A stretch of DNA of 28,424 nucleotides from JBQTKD01 sp052389435 (GTDB lineage: Bacteria; Actinomycetota; Actinomycetes; Sporichthyales; Sporichthyaceae). The position numbers and the translations under genes were made by a program. This document shows positions 23,011 through 28,424 of this stretch, piece after piece; positions within the stretch are counted from its first letter, which is position 1; each line of letters starts with the position of its first letter. The stretch covers positions 1 to 28,424 of the forward strand of contig JBQTIB010000179.1 in NCBI GenBank assembly GCA_052389435.1, read 5' to 3'. Below the pieces are notes generated by a model that worked only from the letters and a program-made list of their open reading frames with translations, was not told the DNA's origin and ran no database searches.

Positions 23011-24411
23011 ATGCCCGGTATGGGGCGACCACGTGCGCGGATCGCGCCGGTGACGACGGCCGCCCTGCTCGCCTTCACCGCGATCGTGTTTCCGCTGGCC
23101 GCCGCCGCCGAGGCCTGCTCCTGCTCCAACCAGTCGCCGACGTCCGTCGACCTGGACATCGCCACCGGCAACGCGCTCGCGGTCGTCACGCGCACCGACC
23201 CCGGCGGGGCGGTGGCGAACTTCGTCGTGGAGAAGTCCCTCGGCGGCCCCCTGCCGCCACGTTTGGACGGACGGGTCGACCTGACTCGCGGCGGCTGTCA
23301 GCCGTTCGTTCCGCCTGCGGGCGGGGTCGGGGCCCTCGTCTTCACCCGCGACGGGGAAGGCTGGCGGCTCGGCCGCTGCAGCCAGGTCGACCTCGCCTAC
23401 ACGCTCTACCGCGTGCAGGGCCCGCCGACCCCCGTCGTAGGCGGGGATCCGGTCGCGGTCGCGGCCGGCCGCTTCGGCGGCAGCCGCCTGGTGGCGCTGG
23501 ACGCCGAAGGCAATCCGGTCGCCTGGGACGGCCGGCCGGGCAGCGCCCTCGTCGCGGCGTGCCCGGGCGGCAGGCGGGTCGCCTCGATCGGCACGGTGAA
23601 GTCCCCCGACGGACGAACCCAACTCGCCGAGGTCACCGTCCACGACGCCGCGACGCTGACGGCGCTGCGCACGGTGCCACTGCAGGCGGACCGACTGCAG
23701 TACGTCGAGGCCGTGCGCTGTCTCGACGCCGAGGGCGAGCGCGTCGTCGCCATCGCCTTCAACGAGGACGGCGTGCAGTCCGAGGCGCGGTTTCTGACGG
23801 TGCAGGGACTGGGCGTCCAGGACGCGGAACTGGCCCCGATCCGCGAGGTCGCCGCGGTGCCAGGGGGCTTCGTCGGAGTCGGCCGGAGCTTCGGGGCCCT
23901 CGCCCCGCTCGCGCTCGTGCGCGTCGCGGACGACGGGAGGGTGCGAACGCTCGCGGCGGACACCGGCTTCGGCTATCTCGAGAGCCTGGCGGTGACTCCG
24001 GACGGGCGCTACGCGGCGCTCTACGGCTCCCCCGTCGGCCGCGCCCGTACCAAGCTCGAACTCCACGTCTTCGACCTGCGCACCGGGCGGATCGTGGCCG
24101 AACACGTGCCCACGCACTACGTGCAGGCGCTGGCCTGGACGGCCTCCCGGCAACTGCTGATGGCCGTGTCCAAGGGTCCGCGGGTCGCCGCGCCGCCCGT
24201 GGAGGTCCGCGACCTGCGCCTGCGACTGGTCGGCACCAGGCCCAGCGCGGCGGGCTACCGGCTCGCGGCGATGGGCGAGACGGCGGTGCGTTTCAACGGC
24301 GGCCGGGTGCATCTGGCACCGGCGGCGGGGACGCCCACGACCCTGAACCTGCTCCGGCTGGTGCTGGCCGAGCGCCTCGTGCCGGTGGGCACCGGCACGT
24401 TCGGCGGGTAG
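23011..24411 (+). CDS. Secreted beta-propeller protein with NTR-like CxC amino terminus
   Basis: 466 aa. ATG at 23011 has GGAGG 5 bases upstream. The signal peptide (residues 1-33) ends in AAAAEA, leaving CSCSNQSP near the mature N-terminus. A CxC just after the signal, then RGGCQPF and GRCSQVD, resembles NTR/TIMP-like domains, where the first Cys are disulfide-bonded. From about residue 150 the chain forms propeller blades (RRVASIGTVKSPDGRTQLAEVTVHDAATLTALRTV, LESLAVTPDGRYAALYG, VFDLRTGRIVAEHV). The role is probably binding in the envelope; no enzyme motif is seen. Part of the gene is repeated as a relic at 27303-27371. Confidence 0.65.
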   Translation: MPGMGRPRARIAPVTTAALLAFTAIVFPLAAAAEACSCSNQSPTSVDLDIATGNALAVVTRTDPGGAVANFVVEKSLGGPLPPRLDGRVDLTRGGCQPFVPPAGGVGALVFTRDGEGWRLGRCSQVDLAYTLYRVQGPPTPVVGGDPVAVAAGRFGGSRLVALDAEGNPVAWDGRPGSALVAACPGGRRVASIGTVKSPDGRTQLAEVTVHDAATLTALRTVPLQADRLQYVEAVRCLDAEGERVVAIAFNEDGVQSEARFLTVQGLGVQDAELAPIREVAAVPGGFVGVGRSFGALAPLALVRVADDGRVRTLAADTGFGYLESLAVTPDGRYAALYGSPVGRARTKLELHVFDLRTGRIVAEHVPTHYVQALAWTASRQLLMAVSKGPRVAAPPVEVRDLRLRLVGTRPSAAGYRLAAMGETAVRFNGGRVHLAPAAGTPTTLNLLRLVLAERLVPVGTGTFGG

Positions 24412-24414
24412 GGC

Positions 24415-24729
24415 TCAGTCGGGCCTACGGCGCAGGAGCCCGCGCAGGCCCTGACGTCGTTCCGGCAGCAGGTGCGGAGCGAGGTCCGCGACGGCGGCCA
24501 GCACGGCGGCGGCCGGCGCACCCACCAGCGCGCGCTCGCCGATGAACACCGTGGGCACGACCTCGCTGCCGTCGGTCACCTCCCGCAGGCGGGCGGCAGC
24601 CTCGGGGTTCTCCCAGATGTTGACTTCGCGCAGCGGGATGCCCGACCGCTCCAGGCCCTTCCAGAGCGTCGTGCAGTGCGGGCAGCCCGGGCGCCAGTAG
24701 ACCTCGACGGCGTCGACGGTGGATTCCAT
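24415..24729 (-). CDS. Glutaredoxin-like protein (CPHC)
   Basis: 104 aa from ATG at 24729; longer frames lack a better start. The thioredoxin fold shows VEVYWRPGCPHC with redox pair C16/C19, the cis-Pro strand EVVPTVFIGERALVGAP, and a helix ending in an Arg-rich tail (LPERRQGLRGLLRRRPD) that is longer than usual. The size and motif fit actinobacterial mycoredoxin/NrdH-type glutaredoxins, which reduce disulfides with mycothiol or thioredoxin reductase as electron source. CACACT (24736-24741) lies 6 bases before ATG, consistent with a leaderless transcript. It converges on the propeller gene with a 3-bp gap and is divergent from the DUF2461 gene. Confidence 0.85.
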   Translation of the reverse strand: MESTVDAVEVYWRPGCPHCTTLWKGLERSGIPLREVNIWENPEAAARLREVTDGSEVVPTVFIGERALVGAPAAAVLAAVADLAPHLLPERRQGLRGLLRRRPD

Positions 24730-24820
24730 GCCCCGAGTGTGCGCCATCGGCGCACCGTCTCGCGCACGGCACACTGTCCCGCACCCGTCCGGCGCGACGG
24801 CGCACCGAAGGAGATCGACA

Positions 24821-25456
24821 GTGGCCGCTCGTGGCGCGTTCCGCGGCTTCCCCGCCGAGGCCATCGACTTCTTCGAGGGTCTGGCCGCGGACAACTCCAA
24901 GGCCTACTGGACCGAGCACTCGGCGACGTACCTGGCAGCGGTGAAGGAACCGATGCAGGCCCTGCTCGCCGACGTGGAGGCCGAGTTCGGCCCGGGTCGC
25001 CTGCGGCGCGCCCACCGCGACGTTCGCTTCGCCAAGGACAAGTCGCCCTACCACCTGCACCTGTCGGCCGGGGTGCCCACCGAGGTCGGCGAGTACTACG
25101 TCGCGATCAAGTACGACTGCCTCATTGCCGGCGTCGGCGCCTACGAACTCGACGGCGCGAAACTGGCGCGAGTGCGCGCGGCCGTCGACGACGATCGGCG
25201 CGGGCGCGATCTCGAGCGGCGGATCGCCGCGGCCGAGAAGGCGGGTCTGGTGCTCAGCGGCCCCGCGCTGACCCGCGCACCGCGGGGCTACCCGTCCGAC
25301 CACCCGCGGCTGCGGTTGCTGACCCGCAAGGCGATGGTGGTGGCGCGCAGTTGGCCTCCCGCGGCGTGGTTCGAATCCGCACAGGCGCGCCAACACGTCG
25401 TGGCGACGTGGCGAGCCGGGCGGCCGGTCCTGGAGTGGCTCGAAGAGGTGCTCTGA
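24821..25456 (+). CDS. DUF2461 (TIGR02453) protein
   Basis: 211 aa. GTG at 24821 has AAGGAG 8 bases upstream. The domain is nearly the whole protein: RGFPAEAIDFFEGLAADNSKAYWTEHSATYLAAVKEPMQALL, then RRAHRDVRFAKDKSPYHLHLSAGV, then YYVAIKYDCLIAGVGAYELDGAKLARVRAAV and RGYPSDHPRLRLLTRKAMVVARSW. Lys/Arg/Asp in DVRFAKDKSPYH are the most conserved residues of the family. The function is unknown in bacteria; the protein is cytoplasmic. It converges on the cupin gene with a 13-bp gap. Confidence 0.9.
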   Translation: MAARGAFRGFPAEAIDFFEGLAADNSKAYWTEHSATYLAAVKEPMQALLADVEAEFGPGRLRRAHRDVRFAKDKSPYHLHLSAGVPTEVGEYYVAIKYDCLIAGVGAYELDGAKLARVRAAVDDDRRGRDLERRIAAAEKAGLVLSGPALTRAPRGYPSDHPRLRLLTRKAMVVARSWPPAAWFESAQARQHVVATWRAGRPVLEWLEEVL

Positions 25457-25469
25457 CCCTGCCGGGCCG

Positions 25470-25874
25470 TCAGCTTCCGCGGTAGTCGGAGTCGGTCACC
25501 GGATCGCCCCAGACGGTGTACTCGCCGTGGGCGTCGCCGATCTGGACGGCGATGTGGGTCATGAACGTCTCCGGCCCGGCGCCGTGCCAGTGCCAGACCA
25601 TGGGCCTGGCGTGGATCGAATCCCCGGCGCGGACGATCTGAAGGGGCCCGTCGCGCTCGGCGGTGCGTCCGGTGCCGTCGACGACGTGCAGCGCCTGGCC
25701 GGCCGGATGCGCGTGCCAGAAGGTGCGGGCCCCAGGGGTGAAGCGCACCTTCAGCATCGCGATCGATCCGGGCGTCGCGTCGCCCGCGATCAACGTGTCG
25801 AAGAAGACCTCGCCGGTGAACCAGGTGTCCGGGCCGCGGTTGGTGGTGTTGCCCTGCTGCGCGTAGGGGTCCAT
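25470..25874 (-). CDS. Small cupin-domain protein
   Basis: 134 aa from ATG at 25874; a second ATG 9 codons upstream (25901) gives 143 aa. Motif 1 FWHAHPAGQALHVVDGTGRTAERDG carries the H-x-H metal ligands, and motif 2 GDSIHARPMVWHWHGAGPETFMTHIAV carries further His, the pattern of a single-domain metal-binding cupin (quercetin-dioxygenase-like or hydroxynitrile-lyase-like). Both possible ATGs lie in a 17-bp perfect inverted repeat, and neither has a clear ribosome site. It lies 43 bp after the alcohol dehydrogenase stop on the same strand, so it is either the second gene of that operon or separated by the hairpin. The substrate is unknown. Confidence 0.8.
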   Translation of the reverse strand: MDPYAQQGNTTNRGPDTWFTGEVFFDTLIAGDATPGSIAMLKVRFTPGARTFWHAHPAGQALHVVDGTGRTAERDGPLQIVRAGDSIHARPMVWHWHGAGPETFMTHIAVQIGDAHGEYTVWGDPVTDSDYRGS

Positions 25875-25907
25875 GGGTTCGACGCTACCCGTCGAACCCA
25901 TGGACCC
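25867..25907 (-). promoter_or_regulatory. Perfect 17-bp inverted repeat enclosing the cupin start codons
   Basis: GGGTCCATGGGTTCGAC (25867-25883) and its exact complement (25891-25907) flank 7 bases. In minus-strand mRNA this makes a very stable hairpin between the dehydrogenase stop (25918) and the cupin gene, with one candidate ATG in each arm. It could terminate the upstream transcript or hide the cupin start. It could also be a recombination footprint. It has no T-run. Confidence 0.65.
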
Positions 25908-25917
25908 ATCGGCCGCG

Positions 25918-26982
25918 TCAGATGGTGGTGACGACCTGGAAGCCGACGTTGGACCACTCGTCCATGGCCTCGACGACTCCGGTGAGACCGTCGAGACCGA
26001 TCTGCTCGGTGACGATGTCGCGCGGACGCAGCAGGCCGCGCTCGACGAGGGAGATCAACTCCGGGAAGTCGGAGTGGTTCATCCCGATGCCGCTGCCGAT
26101 GATCTGCAGTTCGTAGAGCGAGATCAGCTCCATCGGGATCGCGAGCATGCCGTTGTCCGGCTGGGTGGTGTACCCGGTCTGGATCACCTTGCCCTGGCGG
26201 CGCGTGGTCAGGCAGGAGTTGAGGATGCTTGCGGGGCGGGCAACGGTGTCGACGGTCGCGTGCGCGCCCTGGCCGCCGACGATGTCCCGGACCGCGGTAC
26301 CGACGTCGGCGTCCGTGGCGACGTTGACGGTCGCGACTGCGCCGAGCTCGGTGGCCTTGCCGAGCTTGGCGTCGTCGATGTCGATCGCGATCACGTTCGC
26401 GCCGCAGGCCGCGCCGATCTGCACCGAGGCCAGCCCCTGCCCGCCGGCGCCCATGACGACGAGCCATTCGCCGGCCTTGATCTGCGCCTTGCGCACGACC
26501 GCGCCGAAGGCGGCCATGTACCGGCAGGACATGACCGAGGCGTCGAGCGGGCCGATCGAGTCCGGCAGGGCGATGACGTTGGTGTCGCCGTTGGGGACGC
26601 GGAAGTATTCGGCGTAGGCGCCGGTGTACCCGCCGAAGCCGGCGAAGCCGACGTTCTCGCAGGTGTTGGTGATGCCGCGGTTGCACGAGTGGCAGTCCCC
26701 GCAGCTCCAGTGCCACGGCACGGTGATGTTGTCCCCGACCTTGACCTTCTTGATCCCGGACCCGACCTCGACGACCTTCCCGGCGACCTCGTGGCCGGGG
26801 GTGTGCGGCAACTCGGCCTGGAAACCGATCCAGGCCCAGTCCCCGTTCCACAGGTGCCATTCGGTACGGCAGACCCCGCACGCCTCGACCTTGATCACGA
26901 CGTCGCGTTCGCCGCACTGGGGGTCCGGGATGTCGGTGATCTCGAACGGCTTGCGGAAATCGGTCATCTGGATGGCGCGCAT
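25918..26982 (-). CDS. Zinc-dependent alcohol dehydrogenase (MDR family)
   Basis: 354 aa. ATG at 26982 has AAAGGAG 8 bases upstream. Catalytic zinc ligands are C38 (CGVCRTEWH), H64-E65 (TPGHEVAG) and C153 (MSCRYMAAFGAV). The structural-zinc lobe has all four Cys (C94, C97, C100, C108 in CGDCHSCNRGITNTC). The Rossmann motif is MGAGGQGLASVQIG, and an acidic end to the second strand (IAIDIDDAKL) favours NAD over NADP. It oxidises alcohols or reduces aldehydes in the cytoplasm; the substrate is not evident. It is followed by the cupin gene on the same strand. There is no mutation in key residues. Confidence 0.9.
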   Translation of the reverse strand: MRAIQMTDFRKPFEITDIPDPQCGERDVVIKVEACGVCRTEWHLWNGDWAWIGFQAELPHTPGHEVAGKVVEVGSGIKKVKVGDNITVPWHWSCGDCHSCNRGITNTCENVGFAGFGGYTGAYAEYFRVPNGDTNVIALPDSIGPLDASVMSCRYMAAFGAVVRKAQIKAGEWLVVMGAGGQGLASVQIGAACGANVIAIDIDDAKLGKATELGAVATVNVATDADVGTAVRDIVGGQGAHATVDTVARPASILNSCLTTRRQGKVIQTGYTTQPDNGMLAIPMELISLYELQIIGSGIGMNHSDFPELISLVERGLLRPRDIVTEQIGLDGLTGVVEAMDEWSNVGFQVVTTI

Positions 26983-27073
26983 GGGACGGCTCCTTTGCCG
27001 GGACGGGGACGTGCCCAGCCTCCGGCATCGCCGTGCGCGACGCCAGACCGGCCCGGTGGTGCGCCTGCGCCGC

Positions 27074-27268
27074 CTAGCGTTCCGCGCGTTTCCACCGGGG
27101 TCGCCAGCGTCGGCGGCGGCGGGCGGGCGGTGCGACGAACCGACTCAGGTACCTGTCCAGTTCGGGATCCTCTGCCGCCAACGCATCTTCGATCCGCCAC
27201 AGCGCACTGCGTTGGGCGGCGCGCAGCGGCTCGCCGGTCTCACGGCCTCTGCCGCCTTGGGGACTCAT
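27074..27268 (-). CDS. Short DUF3040-like protein
   Basis: 64 aa from ATG at 27268 (a longer frame to 27343 runs into the relic and has no ribosome site). The core LRAAQRSALWRIEDALAAEDPELDRYLSRFVAPP matches the cytoplasmic start of DUF3040 proteins (EQRLLEQIERALYAEDP), normally followed by two transmembrane helices. Here the helices are missing, and the frame ends in an Arg-rich run (ARRRRRWRPRWKRAER). It is either a truncated DUF3040 gene or a short soluble variant. The ribosome site is weak. Confidence 0.5.
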   Translation of the reverse strand: MSPQGGRGRETGEPLRAAQRSALWRIEDALAAEDPELDRYLSRFVAPPARRRRRWRPRWKRAER

Positions 27269-27302
27269 GAAAACGTGGTACCCGAGCGCGTAGCCGTTAC
27301 GC

Positions 27303-27371
27303 GTGGGCTGTCTCGATGCCGGCGGCGAGCGCGTCGTCGCCATCGCCCTGAACGAGGACGGCGTGCGGTCG
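27303..27371 (+). pseudogene. Relic of the secreted beta-propeller gene
   Basis: 61 of 69 bases are identical, without gaps, to 23713-23781 inside the beta-propeller gene, and the reading phase is kept. The translated relic (VGCLDAGGERVVAIALNEDG, then VRS) matches the gene's VRCLDAEGERVVAIAFNEDG, then VQS, at 19 of 23 residues. The similarity stops abruptly on both sides, and no start, signal or full blade set is present, so this is a fragment. It lies in the gap between the DUF3040-like and rhodanese genes. It suggests a second copy was once here and was deleted. Confidence 0.7.
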
Positions 27372-27408
27372 GCCCGTTCGGCGGCGAGTCCACTCCGCCG
27401 CCGAAGGG

Positions 27409-27786
27409 TCAGTTCTCGACGGGCTTGCCCGCGTCCTTCCAGCCGCCGAAGCCGCTTTCCAGGTGCGCGACGTTGGTGAAGCCCATGTCCTGGAGCGCCG
27501 CGGCGGCCAGCGCCGAACGGCCGCCGGCGGCGCAGTGCAGGACGATCCGCGCCTCGGGGTCGAGGCCGTCGACGTGATACGGGCTGGCGGCGTCGGCGGA
27601 GAATTCGATCATGCCTCGCGGGATGTGCACGGCGCCGGGAATCTTCCCGTTGGCGGCCAGCTCCTCGGACTCGCGCAGGTCGATCAGCAGCGCGCCTTCG
27701 GCGAGCTCCTTCTCCACGGCGTCGGCGTCGAGGTTCTCGATACGCGCCTTCGCGGCCTTCACCATGTCGGAAACGGACTGGGCCAC
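27409..27786 (-). CDS. Rhodanese-domain protein
   Basis: 125 aa. GTG at 27786 has GGAGG 4 bases upstream; the frame extends farther but without conserved sequence. One rhodanese domain: LIDLRESEELAANGKIPGAVHIPRGMIEF, then the active-site loop HCAAGGRSAL with C85 (CxxGxR), then NVAHLESGFGGWKDAGKPVEN. These single-domain proteins carry sulfane sulfur on the Cys and serve in sulfide detoxification or sulfur transfer in the cytoplasm. The N-terminal helix (SVSDMVKAAKARIENLDAD) is short. A 14-bp palindrome lies just upstream. No sulfide-responsive regulator or persulfide dioxygenase gene is adjacent. Confidence 0.9.
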   Translation of the reverse strand: MAQSVSDMVKAAKARIENLDADAVEKELAEGALLIDLRESEELAANGKIPGAVHIPRGMIEFSADAASPYHVDGLDPEARIVLHCAAGGRSALAAAALQDMGFTNVAHLESGFGGWKDAGKPVEN

Positions 27787-27808
27787 GACGCCTCCTTGCA
27801 CTCGTTCA

Positions 27809-27822
27809 ATCGGACTTCCGAT
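27809..27822. promoter_or_regulatory. Palindrome ATCGGA-CT-TCCGAT upstream of the rhodanese gene
   Basis: Perfect 6-base arms with a 2-base centre end 22 bases before the rhodanese GTG on the minus strand, beside the ribosome site. The position suits a repressor site, for example a persulfide- or metal-sensing ArsR/CsoR-type protein, but no such gene is in the window. Confidence 0.4.
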
Positions 27823-28146
27823 CCTGGCATGCCCCCCTCCCGCCGGTCGAGGCACCCGGAGCTCGCCGCGGCCGCGGGTCGACGGAGAGGTGGAGAAGCA
27901 ACTGGCGTGACACCCCGCCGCACGCACATCGCCACTCCTGTCTCCTTTGCACCTCTCAGTCGACAAGACCAGGCGACAACGACCGCAACCACAACGGGCA
28001 CCTCGTCGCACGCCGCACCGAACTGTCGGACGGTGGGGAGAAGCGCAACCCGCAGACCTCCGCAACCATCCAGTCCGAAGATCCCTAACGCGCCCAAGAA
28101 AGTTTTCGAAAAGAGGTCAGATCGCATCTCTGTCTACGAAAACTGT

Positions 28147-28165
28147 CGGACCCAGTCCGTAGAGT
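28147..28165 (+). promoter_or_regulatory. Promoter and inverted repeat of the DUF222-type gene
   Basis: CGGAC-CCA-GTCCG (28147-28159) is a perfect 5-base inverted repeat, immediately followed by TAGAGT (28160-28165). That -10-like element ends 7 bases before ATG (28173), implying a leaderless mRNA. TCTACG (28133-28138) and CGTAGA (28158-28163) form an outer pair. Confidence 0.45.
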
Positions 28166-28172
28166 TCAGGAC

Positions 28173-28424
28173 ATGGAAGCCCACCCCGTCGCCGCCTTCG
28201 ACGCCCTCGAAGCCGAACTCGACAAAGCCCTGGGCTGCTCCACCGAACTGTGGGCAGTGCATCGACAAGGAGATCACCGGCCTGACCGTGCGCAGCCAAA
28301 CGCTCCTGTCCAAGCTGCACGTCCTGCAGGTGCGCCTGATCGCCGAGGCCGACGGGCGAGGCATCCCGAAGAACGAGAAGGAGGTCTCCACCGCGCACTG
28401 GGTGCGCGACCTCCTGCTCGAGGA
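28173..28424 (+). pseudogene. DUF222 / 13E12-type (HNH endonuclease) gene start with apparent 1-base frameshift, cut by window end
   Basis: From ATG at 28173 the frame reads EAHPVAAFDALEAELDKAL, then GCSTELWAV. From 28261 the coherent protein continues one frame later: DKEITGLTVRSQTLLSKLHV, then LQVRLIAEADGRG, then a STAHWVRDLLLE segment. Dropping C28260 would give ELWAV-IDKEITGL without a break. The pattern (counting helix, LQ-RLI-EADGRG, STA-WVRDLL) matches the start of DUF222 proteins, which usually carry a C-terminal HNH nuclease domain and are often present in many copies in actinomycetes. Frame 1 itself has no stop before the window end, so the lesion would replace rather than truncate the protein here. 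A sequencing error is possible. The C-terminus is outside the window. Confidence 0.6.

Larger units (their letters stand above)
27787..28172. other. 386-bp intergenic region before the DUF222-type gene
   Basis: I see no supported gene. It holds the rhodanese operator-like palindrome (27809-27822), two copies of AACTGTCGGAC (28021-28031 and 28141-28151), a TTTTCGAAAA palindrome (28103-28112) and the promoter of the DUF222-type gene. Confidence 0.5.

Noticed and set aside
25790..27028. 412-codon minus frame overlapping the alcohol dehydrogenase
   Set aside because: Out of phase with the conserved dehydrogenase motifs and almost entirely Arg/Gly/His-rich.

Overview
The window is 28.4 kb of very GC-rich DNA (strong G/C third-position bias, GTG starts, many Arg/Ala/Pro-rich shadow frames), typical of a high-GC actinomycete chromosome. 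Supporting families are an MmpS-like protein, an MMPL transporter, DUF4097 with a ribbon-helix-helix partner, DUF3040, DUF1905, DUF2461 and a DUF222/HNH-type gene start. The secreted proteins and DUF222 gene would fit a Sporichthya/Frankiales-like genome, but that placement is inference. No rRNA, tRNA, CRISPR array, intact transposase, integrase or phage structural gene is visible.

Layout. 1-1654 (-): the N-terminal part of a secreted type-1 copper protein joined to a YVTN-like beta-propeller, cut by the window edge. 1655-2136: a regulatory gap with a CRP-like box before an MmpS-like gene (2137-2616). 2651-8249: a lipoprotein, an Asp-nucleophile alpha/beta hydrolase, a 692-aa lipoprotein with a long Thr/Pro-rich insertion, and a substrate-binding-protein-like gene. 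8293-10591: an AhpD-like protein, an NTF2-like protein and an APH(6)/hydroxyurea-kinase-like protein that has lost key residues. 10644-12028: a ribbon-helix-helix/DUF4097 pair behind 11-bp tandem repeats. 12089-15764: a DHA2-type MFS exporter with an operator-like palindrome, a 65-aa zinc-ribbon protein and a divergent MocR-type regulator.

15841-20921: a YjbR-family protein, an unknown protein, an MMPL transporter, a lipase-like hydrolase coupled to a small membrane protein, and DUF1905. 20908-24411: a secreted heparinase II/III-like protein and, divergently, a secreted beta-propeller with a CxC amino terminus. 24415-27786 (mostly -): glutaredoxin, DUF2461, cupin, zinc alcohol dehydrogenase, DUF3040-like protein and rhodanese. 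The window ends in a DUF222-type gene with an apparent 1-base frameshift.

The genes do not form one pathway. The recurrent themes are envelope/secreted proteins, export pumps and small redox proteins. The most interesting structures are: tandem 11-bp repeats over a probable leaderless promoter of an RHH regulator; two unrelated exporters that both carry a C-terminal transthyretin-like beta-sandwich; a perfect 17-bp inverted repeat holding the cupin start codons; an 88% identical 69-bp relic of the beta-propeller gene 3.6 kb away; and a probable pseudokinase.
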